Assembly (NCBI RefSeq): GCF_031191205.1
Contig: NZ_CP133470.1
Span: 1,061,501 to 1,125,500 of the forward strand
Direction of reading: 5' to 3'
DNA: 64,000 nucleotides
From: Haemophilus parainfluenzae ATCC 33392
GTDB lineage: Bacteria; Pseudomonadota; Gammaproteobacteria; Enterobacterales; Pasteurellaceae
Shown here piece after piece: positions 38,326-47,495 of this stretch. The notes under the pieces are model-generated. The model saw only the letters and a list, made by a program, of their open reading frames with translations, was not told where the DNA came from and made no database searches. The translations under genes and the position numbers were made by a program. Numbering within the stretch: the first letter of the stretch is position 1; every line of letters starts with the position of its first letter.

Positions 38326-40575
38326 ATGGTTGCAGTTCGTGGTTCTCACTTATTAAATCCGCAAGATTTTGTGATCGAGCAATGGTGTTCGAGCCTTAAA
38401 CTTCCTGCCGCCACTGAAAAGTCCCTGATTGATGCTTGGTATTACGCTCAAGCTAAAATAGCTGAACATACCGATAAAATGGAAAATGCAGTGCTCACAT
38501 TGCAATCCGGTGTGGAAATGGTGGAAATACTGCATGAAATGAATATGGACAGTGAGAGCTTGCTCACTGCGATGCTATTCCCATTAGTGGCCAACCAACT
38601 CGTAGATTGGGAACAAATTCAAGAAGATTTTGGCCCTAAAATCACTAAATTACTCAAAGGCGTGGAAGAGATGGATAACATCCGTCAACTCAATGCCAGT
38701 CATTCTGCCAATGCTTCCCAAGTGGATAATGTACGCCGTATGCTCCTTGCGATGGTGGACGATTTCCGCTGTGTGATTATCAAACTTGCTGAACGTATTA
38801 CCTTTCTTCGCGATGCGGAAAATCATTTTTGCGAAGAAGAAAAAGTGTTGGCTGCCAAAGAATGTTCCAATATTTATGCCCCGTTGGCGAACCGTTTAGG
38901 TATCGGTCAATTGAAATGGGAGCTTGAAGATTACTGTTTCCGTTATTTGCATCCCGAACAATATCGAAATATCGCTAAATTATTACATGAGCGTCGTTTA
39001 GATCGTGAACAGTATATTACTGATTTTGTGACAGAATTAACCGGTTATTTAAAAGAAAATATTGATCAGGTTGAGGTTTACGGTCGTCCAAAACATATCT
39101 ATAGCATTTGGCGAAAAATGCAAAAGAAACACTTGGAATTCAGTGGTTTATATGATGTAAGAGCGGTCAGAGTTATTGTGCAAAAATTGCAGGATTGTTA
39201 TACCGCGCTTGGTATCGTACACACTCATTTCAAACATTTACCAAAAGAATTTGATGACTATGTCGCCAATCCTAAACCGAATGGCTATCAATCCATTCAT
39301 ACTGTGGTATTGGGCAAAGGCGGTAAGCCGATTGAAGTGCAAATTCGTACCCAGCAAATGCATGATGATGCGGAGCTTGGCGTCGCAGCACACTGGAAAT
39401 ACAAAGAGGGGACGACGGGTAGCCTTTCTGCTTACGAAGAAAAAATCACTTGGTTGCGTAAATTACTTGCATGGCAAGATGATATTACAGATTCTGGCGA
39501 AGTGATGGCCGAATTGCGTAGCCAAGTCTTTGATGACCGAGTCTATGTGTTTACGCCAAAAGGTGAGGTAGTAGACTTGCCAGCTGGTTCTACACCGCTC
39601 GATTTTGCTTATGCGATTCATAGTGAAATTGGGCACCGTTGTATTGGGGCGAAAGTTGGTGGGCGTATCGTGCCATTCACTTATCATCTGCAAATGGGTG
39701 AGCAAGTGGATATCATCACGCAGAAAAATCCAAATCCAAGTCGAGATTGGGTAAACCCTAATTTAGGGTTTACGCATACGTCAAAAGCGCGTGCGAAAAT
39801 CCAAGCGTGGTTCAAAAAACAAGATCGTGATAAAAACGTTCCTGCGGGTAAAGAGCTGTTAGATAATGAGCTTGCGCGTTTGAATATCAGTTTAAAACAA
39901 GTAGAGCAGGTTGCATTACCTCGTTATAACTTAAAAAATCTCGAAGATTTATACGCGGGCATTGGTAGCGGGGATATTCGTTTAAATCAATTGGTGAATT
40001 TCTTACAAAGCCGATTGATTAAAGTGACGGCTGAAGAGGCGGATCAAGAAATTCTCCGTCATGTGGCGAGCAAAAGCGCGAATACCGCACAGCAAAAGGC
40101 ACAACAAAAAGCAGATCAGCAGCAGAAAAAAGGCTATGTGATTGTTGAAGGTGTCGGTAATTTACTGCATCATATGGCGCGTTGTTGCCAACCGATTCCA
40201 GGCGATGCCATTGCAGGCTACATTACGATGGGGCGTGGCATCTCAATTCATCGCTGCGATTGTGAACAGTTCATTGAATTACAAGCTGCCCATCCTGAAC
40301 GCGTAGTAGAAGCCCTTTGGGGAGATAATTATGCGGCGGGGTTCCATATTAATATTCGCATTGTGGCCAGTGATCGAAACGGTTTATTACGCGATATTAC
40401 AACCGTGCTCGCGAATGAAAAAGTCAGCGTGTTAGGGGTTTCAAGCCGTGCAGACACCAAAAAACAAGTGGCAACGATGGATATGGAAATTGAACTGAAA
40501 AATGTCGAAAGTTTAAGTAAAATACTGGCTAGATTAGCGAAGTTAGACGACGTTATCGAAGCAAAACGTTTATAG
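38326..40575 (+). CDS. relA: GTP pyrophosphokinase RelA
   Basis: RelA makes (p)ppGpp on starved ribosomes, starting the stringent response. The 749-residue protein has an N-terminal pseudo-hydrolase domain, the synthetase domain (FSGLYDVRAVRVI and EFDDYVANPKPNGYQSIHT; EFDD is the acidic RelA-type motif, in place of RxKD in SpoT), a TGS domain (VYVFTPKGEVVDLPAGSTP), the conserved Cys-rich region LLHHMARCCQPIPGD, and a C-terminal ACT domain. The ATG at 38326 with AAGGGG 5 bases upstream is preferred over an in-frame start at 38290. Confidence 0.97.
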   Translation: MVAVRGSHLLNPQDFVIEQWCSSLKLPAATEKSLIDAWYYAQAKIAEHTDKMENAVLTLQSGVEMVEILHEMNMDSESLLTAMLFPLVANQLVDWEQIQEDFGPKITKLLKGVEEMDNIRQLNASHSANASQVDNVRRMLLAMVDDFRCVIIKLAERITFLRDAENHFCEEEKVLAAKECSNIYAPLANRLGIGQLKWELEDYCFRYLHPEQYRNIAKLLHERRLDREQYITDFVTELTGYLKENIDQVEVYGRPKHIYSIWRKMQKKHLEFSGLYDVRAVRVIVQKLQDCYTALGIVHTHFKHLPKEFDDYVANPKPNGYQSIHTVVLGKGGKPIEVQIRTQQMHDDAELGVAAHWKYKEGTTGSLSAYEEKITWLRKLLAWQDDITDSGEVMAELRSQVFDDRVYVFTPKGEVVDLPAGSTPLDFAYAIHSEIGHRCIGAKVGGRIVPFTYHLQMGEQVDIITQKNPNPSRDWVNPNLGFTHTSKARAKIQAWFKKQDRDKNVPAGKELLDNELARLNISLKQVEQVALPRYNLKNLEDLYAGIGSGDIRLNQLVNFLQSRLIKVTAEEADQEILRHVASKSANTAQQKAQQKADQQQKKGYVIVEGVGNLLHHMARCCQPIPGDAIAGYITMGRGISIHRCDCEQFIELQAAHPERVVEALWGDNYAAGFHINIRIVASDRNGLLRDITTVLANEKVSVLGVSSRADTKKQVATMDMEIELKNVESLSKILARLAKLDDVIEAKRL

Positions 40576-40595
40576 ATTACAACATAGGAACTTTT

Positions 40596-40952
40596 ATGTA
40601 TAAAACCACGGGATTAACCCATTTAATTAACTCTACAAAATATTCCTTACAAGGTTTAAAGAGTGCATTCAAAAATGAAACCGCATTCCGCCACGAGTGT
40701 TTTCTTGCGTGCATTCTGATTCCGCTCGCATTTTGGCTCGGTGACACTAAAATTGAAATTGCCTTGATGATTTCATCGGTTTTACTCGTGATGGCAGTAG
40801 AGCTGTTAAATAGTGCAGTTGAAGCGGTGGTGGATCGTATCGGTACAGAACGCCACGAGCTTTCAGGTAGAGCCAAAGACCAAGGCTCAGCAGCGGTATT
40901 CATTGCACTTTGCATCGTTGCCGTTGTTTGGGGGAGTATTTTATTTTTCTAA
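40596..40952 (+). CDS. dgkA: Diacylglycerol kinase
   Basis: DgkA is the small trimeric inner-membrane kinase that recycles diacylglycerol to phosphatidic acid. The 118-residue protein has three membrane helices (about 33-48, 55-74, 98-117), the N-terminal amphipathic helix, and the signature EALNSAVEAVVDRIG-like segment (here ELLNSAVEAVVDRIGTE, about 69-85) with the catalytic Glu and metal-binding Glu. It begins 20 bases after relA and ends just before a USS and a terminator. The relA-dgkA order matches what I recall from H. influenzae. Confidence 0.95.
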   Translation: MYKTTGLTHLINSTKYSLQGLKSAFKNETAFRHECFLACILIPLAFWLGDTKIEIALMISSVLLVMAVELLNSAVEAVVDRIGTERHELSGRAKDQGSAAVFIALCIVAVVWGSILFF

Positions 40953-40979
40953 AGTGCGGTCAATTTTAAGTAAAAATTT

Positions 40980-41009
40980 CGGCTTATGTGTTTTACATAA
41001 GCCGTTTTT
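40980..41009 (+). terminator. Terminator after dgkA
   Basis: CGGCTTATGT and ACATAAGCCG form a 10-bp stem with a five-base loop, followed by T5. Confidence 0.87.
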
Positions 41010-41100
41010 GTAGGTGGAAGTCGGACAAGATTTTATTCCTCTACATTTGCTGATATAAATAAGAAAGATTTTGGCATATTTATCTCAACAGGAGGATGCT

Positions 41101-42357
41101 ATGCCTACAGTTACAGCCTTAGGTGCGCTCATTGCACTCATCGTCGCTATTTTCCTTATTTTGAAAAAAGTTTCACCAGCCTATGGTATGTTAGTCGGGG
41201 CTTTAGTAGGGGGATTAATCGGTGGTGCGGATTTATCTCAAACCGTGAGTCTCATGATCGGAGGGGCTCAAGGTATCACTACCGCAGTCATGCGAATTCT
41301 CGCAGCAGGGGTATTGGCGGGAGTTCTGGTTGAATCCGGTGCGGCTAATACCATTGCTGAAACCATTACAAACAAGTTAGGTGAAACAAGAGCATTATTA
41401 GCGTTAGCGTTGGCCACATTAATTTTAACCGCCGTTGGTGTATTTATTGATGTTGCCGTGATTACGGTCTCTCCAATCGCCTTAGCACTTGCTCGTCGTA
41501 CTGACTTATCAAAACCTGCCATTCTCTTAGCGATGATTGGTGGGGGAAAAGCTGGAAACTTAATGTCACCTAATCCTAATGCGATTGCTGCAGCAGATAC
41601 ATTCCATCTTCCTTTAACGTCAGTGATGATGGCAGGGATTATCCCCGCTATTTTTGGCTTAATATTGACGTATTTCTTAGCAAAACGTTTAAGAAACAAA
41701 GGTTCGCGCGTTTCATCCCAAGAGGTTGTCGCTGTAGAAACACAGAATCTACCCTCATTTTTGACCGCACTTGTGGCGCCTTTGGTTGCTATCTTCTTAC
41801 TGGCTCTTCGTCCGTTAGCTGATATTAAAGTTGATCCTTTAATCGCTTTACCACTTGGTGGTTTGATTGGCGCATTATGTATGGGCAAGCTTCGCCAAGC
41901 CAATAACTATGCGATTAGCGGTTTAGGGAAAATGGCTCCGGTGGCAATTATGCTACTTGGTACGGGCGCTTTAGCCGGTATTATTGCCAATTCCGGTATG
42001 AAAGATGTGCTCATTGAAGGCTTAAAACATTCGGGTTTACCTTCTTATATCCTTGCGCCAATTTCAGGTGCACTCATGTCGCTTGCCACAGCATCAACAA
42101 CGGCAGGTACTGCGGTTGCTTCGAATGTGTTTAGTTCAACGCTATTAGAGTTGGGGGTGAGTAGTCTAGCTGGTGCTGCGATGATTCATGCGGGGGCGAC
42201 AGTTTTTGATCATATGCCACATGGTTCTTTCTTCCATGCAACTGGTGGTAGCGTAAATATGGACATGAAAGAACGCTTAAAATTGATTCCTTATGAAAGT
42301 GCAGTGGGTTTGATCATGACCATTGTGTCCACCTTAATTTTGGGTGTATTTAGTTAG
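41101..42357 (+). CDS. GntP-family transporter, probably for glycerate or a sugar acid
   Basis: A 418-residue inner-membrane proton symporter of the gluconate permease (GntP) family with about 12 helices. Conserved segments include GMLVGALVGGLIGGADL, ILLAMIGGGKAGNLMSPNPNAIA and HAGATVFDHMPHGSFFHATGGSV. The ATG at 41101 is chosen, with the ideal AGGAGG ribosome-binding site at 41091-41096, rather than an in-frame start at 41071. It is followed after 14 bases by a glycerate kinase gene, so the transported substrate may be glycerate or a precursor of it rather than gluconate. A USS is embedded in the coding region near 41764. Confidence 0.88.
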   Translation: MPTVTALGALIALIVAIFLILKKVSPAYGMLVGALVGGLIGGADLSQTVSLMIGGAQGITTAVMRILAAGVLAGVLVESGAANTIAETITNKLGETRALLALALATLILTAVGVFIDVAVITVSPIALALARRTDLSKPAILLAMIGGGKAGNLMSPNPNAIAAADTFHLPLTSVMMAGIIPAIFGLILTYFLAKRLRNKGSRVSSQEVVAVETQNLPSFLTALVAPLVAIFLLALRPLADIKVDPLIALPLGGLIGALCMGKLRQANNYAISGLGKMAPVAIMLLGTGALAGIIANSGMKDVLIEGLKHSGLPSYILAPISGALMSLATASTTAGTAVASNVFSSTLLELGVSSLAGAAMIHAGATVFDHMPHGSFFHATGGSVNMDMKERLKLIPYESAVGLIMTIVSTLILGVFS

Positions 42358-42371
42358 TTTAAGGAGAGAAT

Positions 42372-43502
42372 ATGAAAATTGTCATTGCGCCTGATTCATT
42401 TAAAGAAAGTTTAACCGCACTTGAAGTGGCTAATGCGATTGAAACGGGTTTTAAACGTATTTTCCCAAACGCTGAATATGTGAAACTACCAATGGCAGAT
42501 GGGGGAGAGGGAACCGTACAATCTTTGGTTGATGCCACTCAGGGGCGCTTAATTGAGGCAGAAGTCACTGCACCGTTAGGCAACCAAGTAAAAAGCTTTT
42601 TCGGTTTATCGGGTGATGGTAAAACGGCAATAATCGAAATGGCGGCCGCGTCGGGATTGCATCTTGTCCCGATGGATAAACGTAATCCTTGCCAAACCAC
42701 CAGTTTTGGCACGGGTGAGCTGATTAAGCAAGCCCTAGATCTTGGCGTACAACATATCATTTTAGGAATTGGTGGGAGTGCCACAAATGACGGTGGTGCG
42801 GGTATGCTGCAAGCATTAGGCTTACGTTTATTGGATAAAAATGGGCAATCCATTGGCTTTGGTGGTGCAGCATTATCTAATCTTGCTGAAATTCAACTGG
42901 TTGATTTAGATCCTCGATTGCAACACGTACAAATCGAAGTGGCTTGTGATGTGAATAATCCACTTTGTGGTGAACGAGGTGCCTCTGCGATTTTTGGTCC
43001 ACAAAAAGGTGCGACGCCTGAGATGGTAAAAGAACTCGATGCTGCGTTAGCCCACTTCGCCGAAATTGCCAAGCGGGATTGTGGTAAAAAGATTCAAGAT
43101 CAACCAGGTGCGGGTGCGGCAGGTGGTATGGGCGGTGGTTTATTACTTTTACCCAATGTACAACTCAAAGCAGGCGTGCAGATTGTTTTGGATAATTTGA
43201 AACTCGCTGATCAAGTTAAAGAGGCTGATTTAGTGATTACTGGTGAAGGCCGTATGGATGCACAAAGTATCTTAGGTAAGACTCCAATCGGTGTGGCGCG
43301 CACGGCGAAACAATTTAATAAGCCAGTCATCGCGATTGTGGGTTGTTTGCGTGAGGATTATGAAGTGGTGTATGAACATGGCATTGACGCGGTGTTCCCA
43401 ATTATCCGTAAGCTGGGGAATTTACCGACAATTCTCAACCAAGGAGAGCAGAATTTAGTTTCAACAGCTCAAAATGTGGCGAGATTGTTGTCATTAAAAT
43501 AA
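42372..43502 (+). CDS. Glycerate kinase, GarK/GlxK family
   Basis: Glycerate 2-kinase of the GarK/GlxK type phosphorylates D-glycerate to 2-phosphoglycerate, the substrate of enolase (also encoded in this window). The 376-residue protein has the family start KIVIAPDSFKESLTALEVA, the GGEGTVQSLVDAT region (about 43-56), the GIGGSATNDGGAGMLQALG signature (about 134-152), and the GAAGGMGGGL and ITGEGRMDAQS motifs. It is co-transcribed with the GntP-family transporter and closed by a USS-pair terminator. A USS-like copy lies near the 5' end (TTAACCGCACTTGAAG). Class I kinase assignment is from motifs. Confidence 0.92.
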   Translation: MKIVIAPDSFKESLTALEVANAIETGFKRIFPNAEYVKLPMADGGEGTVQSLVDATQGRLIEAEVTAPLGNQVKSFFGLSGDGKTAIIEMAAASGLHLVPMDKRNPCQTTSFGTGELIKQALDLGVQHIILGIGGSATNDGGAGMLQALGLRLLDKNGQSIGFGGAALSNLAEIQLVDLDPRLQHVQIEVACDVNNPLCGERGASAIFGPQKGATPEMVKELDAALAHFAEIAKRDCGKKIQDQPGAGAAGGMGGGLLLLPNVQLKAGVQIVLDNLKLADQVKEADLVITGEGRMDAQSILGKTPIGVARTAKQFNKPVIAIVGCLREDYEVVYEHGIDAVFPIIRKLGNLPTILNQGEQNLVSTAQNVARLLSLK

Positions 43503-43514
43503 GCTTTTCATACT

Positions 43515-43555
43515 AAAGTGCGGTCAAAAATAACGATAAATTTGACCGCACTTTT
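43515..43555 (+). terminator. USS-pair terminator between glycerate kinase and xerD
   Basis: AAAGTGCGGTCAAA and TTTGACCGCACTTT form a 14-bp stem with a 12-base loop and T runs that can act in both directions, between two converging genes. Confidence 0.87.
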
Positions 43556-43560
43556 TGATC

Positions 43561-44454
43561 TTATCCCCTCGGATGAAATCTTTCGTGAAGGTGTTTCAAG
43601 CGTTCTTTCGCTACATGAGTGTAGATTTGCGTGGTGGAGAGATCGCTGTGTCCGAGGAGCATTTGCACAACACGGAGATCCGCACCATGATTCACCAAAT
43701 GTGTCGCAAAGGCATGACGAAGAACGTGTGGCGAAAGCGCATCCGTATCAATTTCCGCTAACACAGCATAATGCTTGATGCGATGCCAAAAGGTTTGGCG
43801 AGTCATTTGCTGAGCTCGTTGGCTTGGAAAGACCACATCGGAACTTTGCCCGTTAAGCAAAATAGGACGACCGTAAAGCACGAATTGTCGCACCCAAAAC
43901 GCGGCTTCTTCTCCCATTGGCACGATGCGTTCTTTGTTACCTTTACCAATTACACGCACGACACCTTGTTGTAAATTCATATTCTCAATGGTGAGTGTGA
44001 CCAATTCTGTTACACGCAATCCAGTGGCGTAAAGTAATTCCAACATGGCTTTATCGCGTAACTCGAGCGGAATTTCGACATCTGGCGTATTTAATAAATC
44101 TGTAACTTGTTGCTCTGTTAAATACTTAGGCAAACGGCTTGGTAATTTAGGTGAATTCAGTACAGCACTCGGGTCATCCGTACGATACTTTTCACGGTAT
44201 AAATATTGGAATAATTTCCGCATCGCACTTAACATTCTTGCAGTGCTCGTGGCTTTGTAACCTTGCTCTAAACGACTGCCTAAAAATTGTTGTAGATCTA
44301 AGGGGTCGAGGGTTTCGAGAGATAAATTTTGTTTATCCAACCAATCACAAAGTGCGGTCAAATCGAGACGATAAGACTGCACGGTGTTTTCAGACAATCC
44401 TTTTTCGATCCAATATTCATTCAAGAACAAATCAACTAGCGTGAGATTATTCAT
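43561..44454 (-). CDS. xerD: Site-specific tyrosine recombinase XerD
   Basis: XerD with XerC resolves chromosome dimers at dif during cell division under FtsK control. The 297-residue protein has the N-terminal SAM-like core-binding domain and the C-terminal catalytic domain with Arg147, Lys171, His243, Arg246, His269 and nucleophile Tyr278 (LSPHVLRHAFATHLVNHGAD, LGHSDLSTTQIYTHV). The length and the VEIPLELRDKAMLELLYATGLRVTEL segment are XerD-like; XerC is less likely. It is the last gene of a proC-MFS-xerD operon. Confidence 0.94.
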   Translation of the reverse strand: MNNLTLVDLFLNEYWIEKGLSENTVQSYRLDLTALCDWLDKQNLSLETLDPLDLQQFLGSRLEQGYKATSTARMLSAMRKLFQYLYREKYRTDDPSAVLNSPKLPSRLPKYLTEQQVTDLLNTPDVEIPLELRDKAMLELLYATGLRVTELVTLTIENMNLQQGVVRVIGKGNKERIVPMGEEAAFWVRQFVLYGRPILLNGQSSDVVFPSQRAQQMTRQTFWHRIKHYAVLAEIDTDALSPHVLRHAFATHLVNHGADLRVVQMLLGHSDLSTTQIYTHVAKERLKHLHERFHPRG

Positions 44455-44456
44455 GT

Positions 44457-45617
44457 TTACACTCTATGTACCAAAAAGGCTTTCACGCCACGCGGGGTGA
44501 TAAATAACCCAATGAAGGCAAAGGCGGCCATTAAGCTAAAGGCATAAACGGGCGAAATTGGATAAAGTACGCCAGAAAGCGCAGTGAAAATCGCAATGGC
44601 GGCAGATCCCGCTAAAGCATTGTATAAGCCTTGTAATTTCGCAATATGGGTTTGTGGCTGAGTCGTGATGTAACGCACGGTCGCGTAATGCCCCGCAACA
44701 TACGTAAGACTATGAAAACATTGCAATAGGATGATTTCAACAAAGGTGTCGGCATAACCGAACGCGAGCCAACGCACGATAGCCGCGATACCTGTGAGAT
44801 AGAAAAGGGCCGTAATGCTCCAGTTTTTGAATAATCGAGTGGAGAAGAAAAAGACCACGATTTCAGCTAATACACTGATTCCCCAAAATAAACCTGCATC
44901 GGAAACGGAGTGGCCATGATTTGTCCAAAAAATAGTGCTATATGAGTAATAAGCTGCATGCGATCCTTGAATGAGTGAAATCGCAATAAACAAACGAAGG
45001 GTCGTTTTATTTTTCAGTAAGTCTAAAAATCCAACGGAATTTTCGACCGCACTTTGAGGTTCATCCTGCGGCATTGGGTTCGGATGAAGTAATTGCACAA
45101 TACAGTAAAAAACGAGTATGCCTGTGATCATCCAAGTAATATATTGCTCACCCACGAGTCCAACAAAATACCCGAATACCATCACACCAACAACAAACGC
45201 AAAGGAACCAATTAAGCGCGCTTTGCCATAATCTAAATGAATTTGTTGTTGCCACGTACTGGCGAGGCTATCGCCAATCGGCATACCGGCCGCATTCACC
45301 ATAGAATACAATGCAAGTCCAATAAACAAAAGCCAGAAATTGTGCGACATCAGTCCAATTAACGCCATTGTAATGGCACTGGCCACGCCTAAATAACGTA
45401 AGCCGTTTACTAAGAGGGAAACGCGTTTTATTAAGCCGGAAAATAAAATACCGCCGCTGAAACGGAAAATGTAGGCACAGGCAAGCAATAAGCCGATGCT
45501 TTCTTCGCTATAAGATTGCGTTTTCAACCATGCCGGGAAAAGCGGAAGAAACACACCGTAGGCACAATAGTAGCCAAAAAAGCTCAAGGCGAGCCAAGTA
45601 AAAGGACGAACTTGCAT
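44457..45617 (-). CDS. MFS transporter, HcaT/phenylpropionate family
   Basis: A 386-residue major facilitator with 12 helices, resembling E. coli HcaT (3-phenylpropionate permease family) and the lactose-permease-like MFS_1 group. Characteristic segments are [19 protein letters not shown] (about 14-32), [15 protein letters not shown] and [19 protein letters not shown]. The substrate is unknown; the HcaT label reflects the family only and no aromatic catabolism genes are nearby. It overlaps the end of proC by one base (TAATG) and ends 2 bases before xerD, so the three genes are coupled. Confidence 0.85.
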   Translation of the reverse strand: MQVRPFTWLALSFFGYYCAYGVFLPLFPAWLKTQSYSEESIGLLLACAYIFRFSGGILFSGLIKRVSLLVNGLRYLGVASAITMALIGLMSHNFWLLFIGLALYSMVNAAGMPIGDSLASTWQQQIHLDYGKARLIGSFAFVVGVMVFGYFVGLVGEQYITWMITGILVFYCIVQLLHPNPMPQDEPQSAVENSVGFLDLLKNKTTLRLFIAISLIQGSHAAYYSYSTIFWTNHGHSVSDAGLFWGISVLAEIVVFFFSTRLFKNWSITALFYLTGIAAIVRWLAFGYADTFVEIILLQCFHSLTYVAGHYATVRYITTQPQTHIAKLQGLYNALAGSAAIAIFTALSGVLYPISPVYAFSLMAAFAFIGLFITPRGVKAFLVHRV

Positions 45618-46435
45618 TAGAATAATTTTTCCATTTCTTGTGAGCGTGCCACACAGGCCTGCATCGCTTGTTTAATGATGTCGTTAAATTGGTGTTGATT
45701 GAACACATTTAATGCGGCTGCGGTGGTGCCGCCTTTTGAGGTGACATTTTCTCGTAAAGTCGAAAGAGCTGTCTGTGGATTTTCAATCACCAACTTCGCT
45801 GAGCCTAACATAGCTTGTTGTACCAACTCACGAGATTGGTTTTCATCTAAGCCCATTTCCATTAAGCCTTGTTGCATGGCTTCTAAAAATTGGAAGAAGT
45901 AGGCAGGGCTACTGCCAGATGCCGCGGTGACTGCATGCATTTGAGCTTCATTTGTCATCCAAGTGGTTTTCCCTACAGCTGACAGTAAATCTTCCGCAAA
46001 AGTGCGGTCAATTTCAGGTGTGTTTTTATCAGCAAATAAGCCAGCCATACCTTCACCCACTAATGCAGGTGTGTTTGGCATCACGCGAACAATGGATTTT
46101 GCTGTTGGAAGGAGTTCAGCTAATCGGGCAGTTGAAATCCCTGCTGCAATAGAAATAATTAATTTATCAGAGAAATCAACCGCATTTAATGGGTTGCAAA
46201 CATCGGCTAGCACTTGTGGTTTTACCGCAAATAACACAACTTGAGATTGTGTGATGGATTGCTCGTTATCCGTAGAAACGGCGACACCATATTGTGCAAA
46301 AAAGGCACGTTTTTCTTCATTAGGATCATTAACGATAATTTTGTCGGCAGGATAACCTTGTTTTAATAGGCCTAACACAATCGCTTGTGCCATATTGCCA
46401 CCGCCGATGAAGGTAATTAATTTTTGTTGCATCAT
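45617..46435 (-). CDS. proC: Pyrroline-5-carboxylate reductase
   Basis: ProC carries out the last step of proline synthesis, reducing pyrroline-5-carboxylate with NADPH. The 272-residue protein has the N-terminal dinucleotide-binding fold ([18 protein letters not shown], about 7-24), [25 protein letters not shown], and the C-terminal signature [13 protein letters not shown]. The first of two adjacent ATG codons is used; the second (46432) is equally possible. It heads the proC-MFS-xerD operon. A USS is present in the coding region near 46000. Confidence 0.96.
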   Translation of the reverse strand: MMQQKLITFIGGGNMAQAIVLGLLKQGYPADKIIVNDPNEEKRAFFAQYGVAVSTDNEQSITQSQVVLFAVKPQVLADVCNPLNAVDFSDKLIISIAAGISTARLAELLPTAKSIVRVMPNTPALVGEGMAGLFADKNTPEIDRTFAEDLLSAVGKTTWMTNEAQMHAVTAASGSSPAYFFQFLEAMQQGLMEMGLDENQSRELVQQAMLGSAKLVIENPQTALSTLRENVTSKGGTTAAALNVFNQHQFNDIIKQAMQACVARSQEMEKLF

Positions 46436-46500
46436 TTTTTCCCGTGAGTTTATGGGCTACAATGTCGCGTATTTTACCCTATTATGAAGGAAGTGTTACG

Positions 46501-47412
46501 ATGTGGTTTAAAAATTTAATGTCATATAGGCTGACTAAGCCCCTAGATTGGGATCTTAATGAATTACAACGCCAGTTGTCAGATTGTGAATTTCATCCTT
46601 GTGGCTCACAAGATCAAAGTAAATTTGGCTGGACGAATCCGTTGAAATACAGTGAGCTATTGCATTTTTCTGTCGGTAAACACATTTTATTGGTTGCGAA
46701 AAAAGAAGAGAAAATGTTGCCGGCGAATGTAGTGAAACGTGAATTAGATGAACGCATTGAAAGCCTGGAGCAAAAAGAAAACCGTAAATTGAAGAAAACG
46801 GAAAAACAAACGTTAAAAGATGATGTGGTGATGAATTTATTGCCACGCGCATTCACTAAAAATCAGCAAACTTCTGTATGGATTGATACGGAGAACAACC
46901 TTGTGCATGTCGATGCGGCATCGAGTAAACGAGCAGAAGATGCCTTGGCGTTATTGCGTAAATCACTTGGTTCGTTACCCGTTGTACCGTTGGCATTTGC
47001 AAATGAACCTTCGACCATTTTAACGGATTGGATTGTGCAGGAAAAAATCCCGCATTGGTTGGTGGCATTAGAAGAGGCTGAACTGCGAGGAAGCCAAGAA
47101 GACAGCGTGATCCGTTGTAAGAAACAGCCTTTAGAAAATGAAGAGATTCTTGCGCTTTTACAAGATGGCAAAAAAGTGGTGAGCAAGCTTGCATTGGAAT
47201 GGGAAGATACGCTGACTTTCGTGTTTAATGAAGATTGTACGCTCAAACGTTTAAAATTTGCTGATGCGGTGCGTGAGAAAAATGCGGATATTTTAAAAGA
47301 AGATTATGCGCAACGCTTTGATGCTGATTTTGTATTAATGACGGGCATTTTATCTAAACTAACCGAAAACTTGCTTGATGAATTCGGTGGCGAGAAAGTC
47401 AGATTAGGTTAG
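46501..47412 (+). CDS. rdgC: Recombination-associated protein RdgC
   Basis: RdgC is a ring-shaped dimer that binds duplex DNA and modulates RecA. The 303-residue protein, equal to E. coli RdgC in length, begins MWFKNLMSYRLT and includes NPLKYSELLHFSVGKHILLV-like and KKTEKQTLKDDVVMNLLPRAF segments typical of the family, and ends with FVLMTGILSKLTENLLDEFG. The ATG at 46501 has GAAGGAAG upstream; a longer in-frame reading from 46444 lacks such a site. In some Neisseria and Haemophilus relatives RdgC affects surface antigen variation; no such target is visible here. Confidence 0.95.
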   Translation: MWFKNLMSYRLTKPLDWDLNELQRQLSDCEFHPCGSQDQSKFGWTNPLKYSELLHFSVGKHILLVAKKEEKMLPANVVKRELDERIESLEQKENRKLKKTEKQTLKDDVVMNLLPRAFTKNQQTSVWIDTENNLVHVDAASSKRAEDALALLRKSLGSLPVVPLAFANEPSTILTDWIVQEKIPHWLVALEEAELRGSQEDSVIRCKKQPLENEEILALLQDGKKVVSKLALEWEDTLTFVFNEDCTLKRLKFADAVREKNADILKEDYAQRFDADFVLMTGILSKLTENLLDEFGGEKVRLG

Positions 47413-47428
47413 TTTTAATCATGAAATA

Positions 47429-47455
47429 AAAAGGCGAACATCATGTTCGCCTTTT
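47429..47455 (+). terminator. Terminator after rdgC
   Basis: AAAAGGCGAACAT and ATGTTCGCCTTTT form a 13-bp stem with almost no loop. The core GGCGAAC is shared with the glmU terminator. Confidence 0.8.
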
Positions 47456-47463
47456 GTTTATTT

Positions 47464-47490
47464 AAAAGTGCGGTCAAATTTCCGCACGTT
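47464..47490 (-). terminator. Weak USS-type terminator of typA
   Basis: GTGCGG and CCGCAC form a 6-bp stem with an eight-base loop; A4 on the plus strand reads as T4 after it on the minus strand. Confidence 0.5.
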
Positions 47491-47495
47491 TTTAA

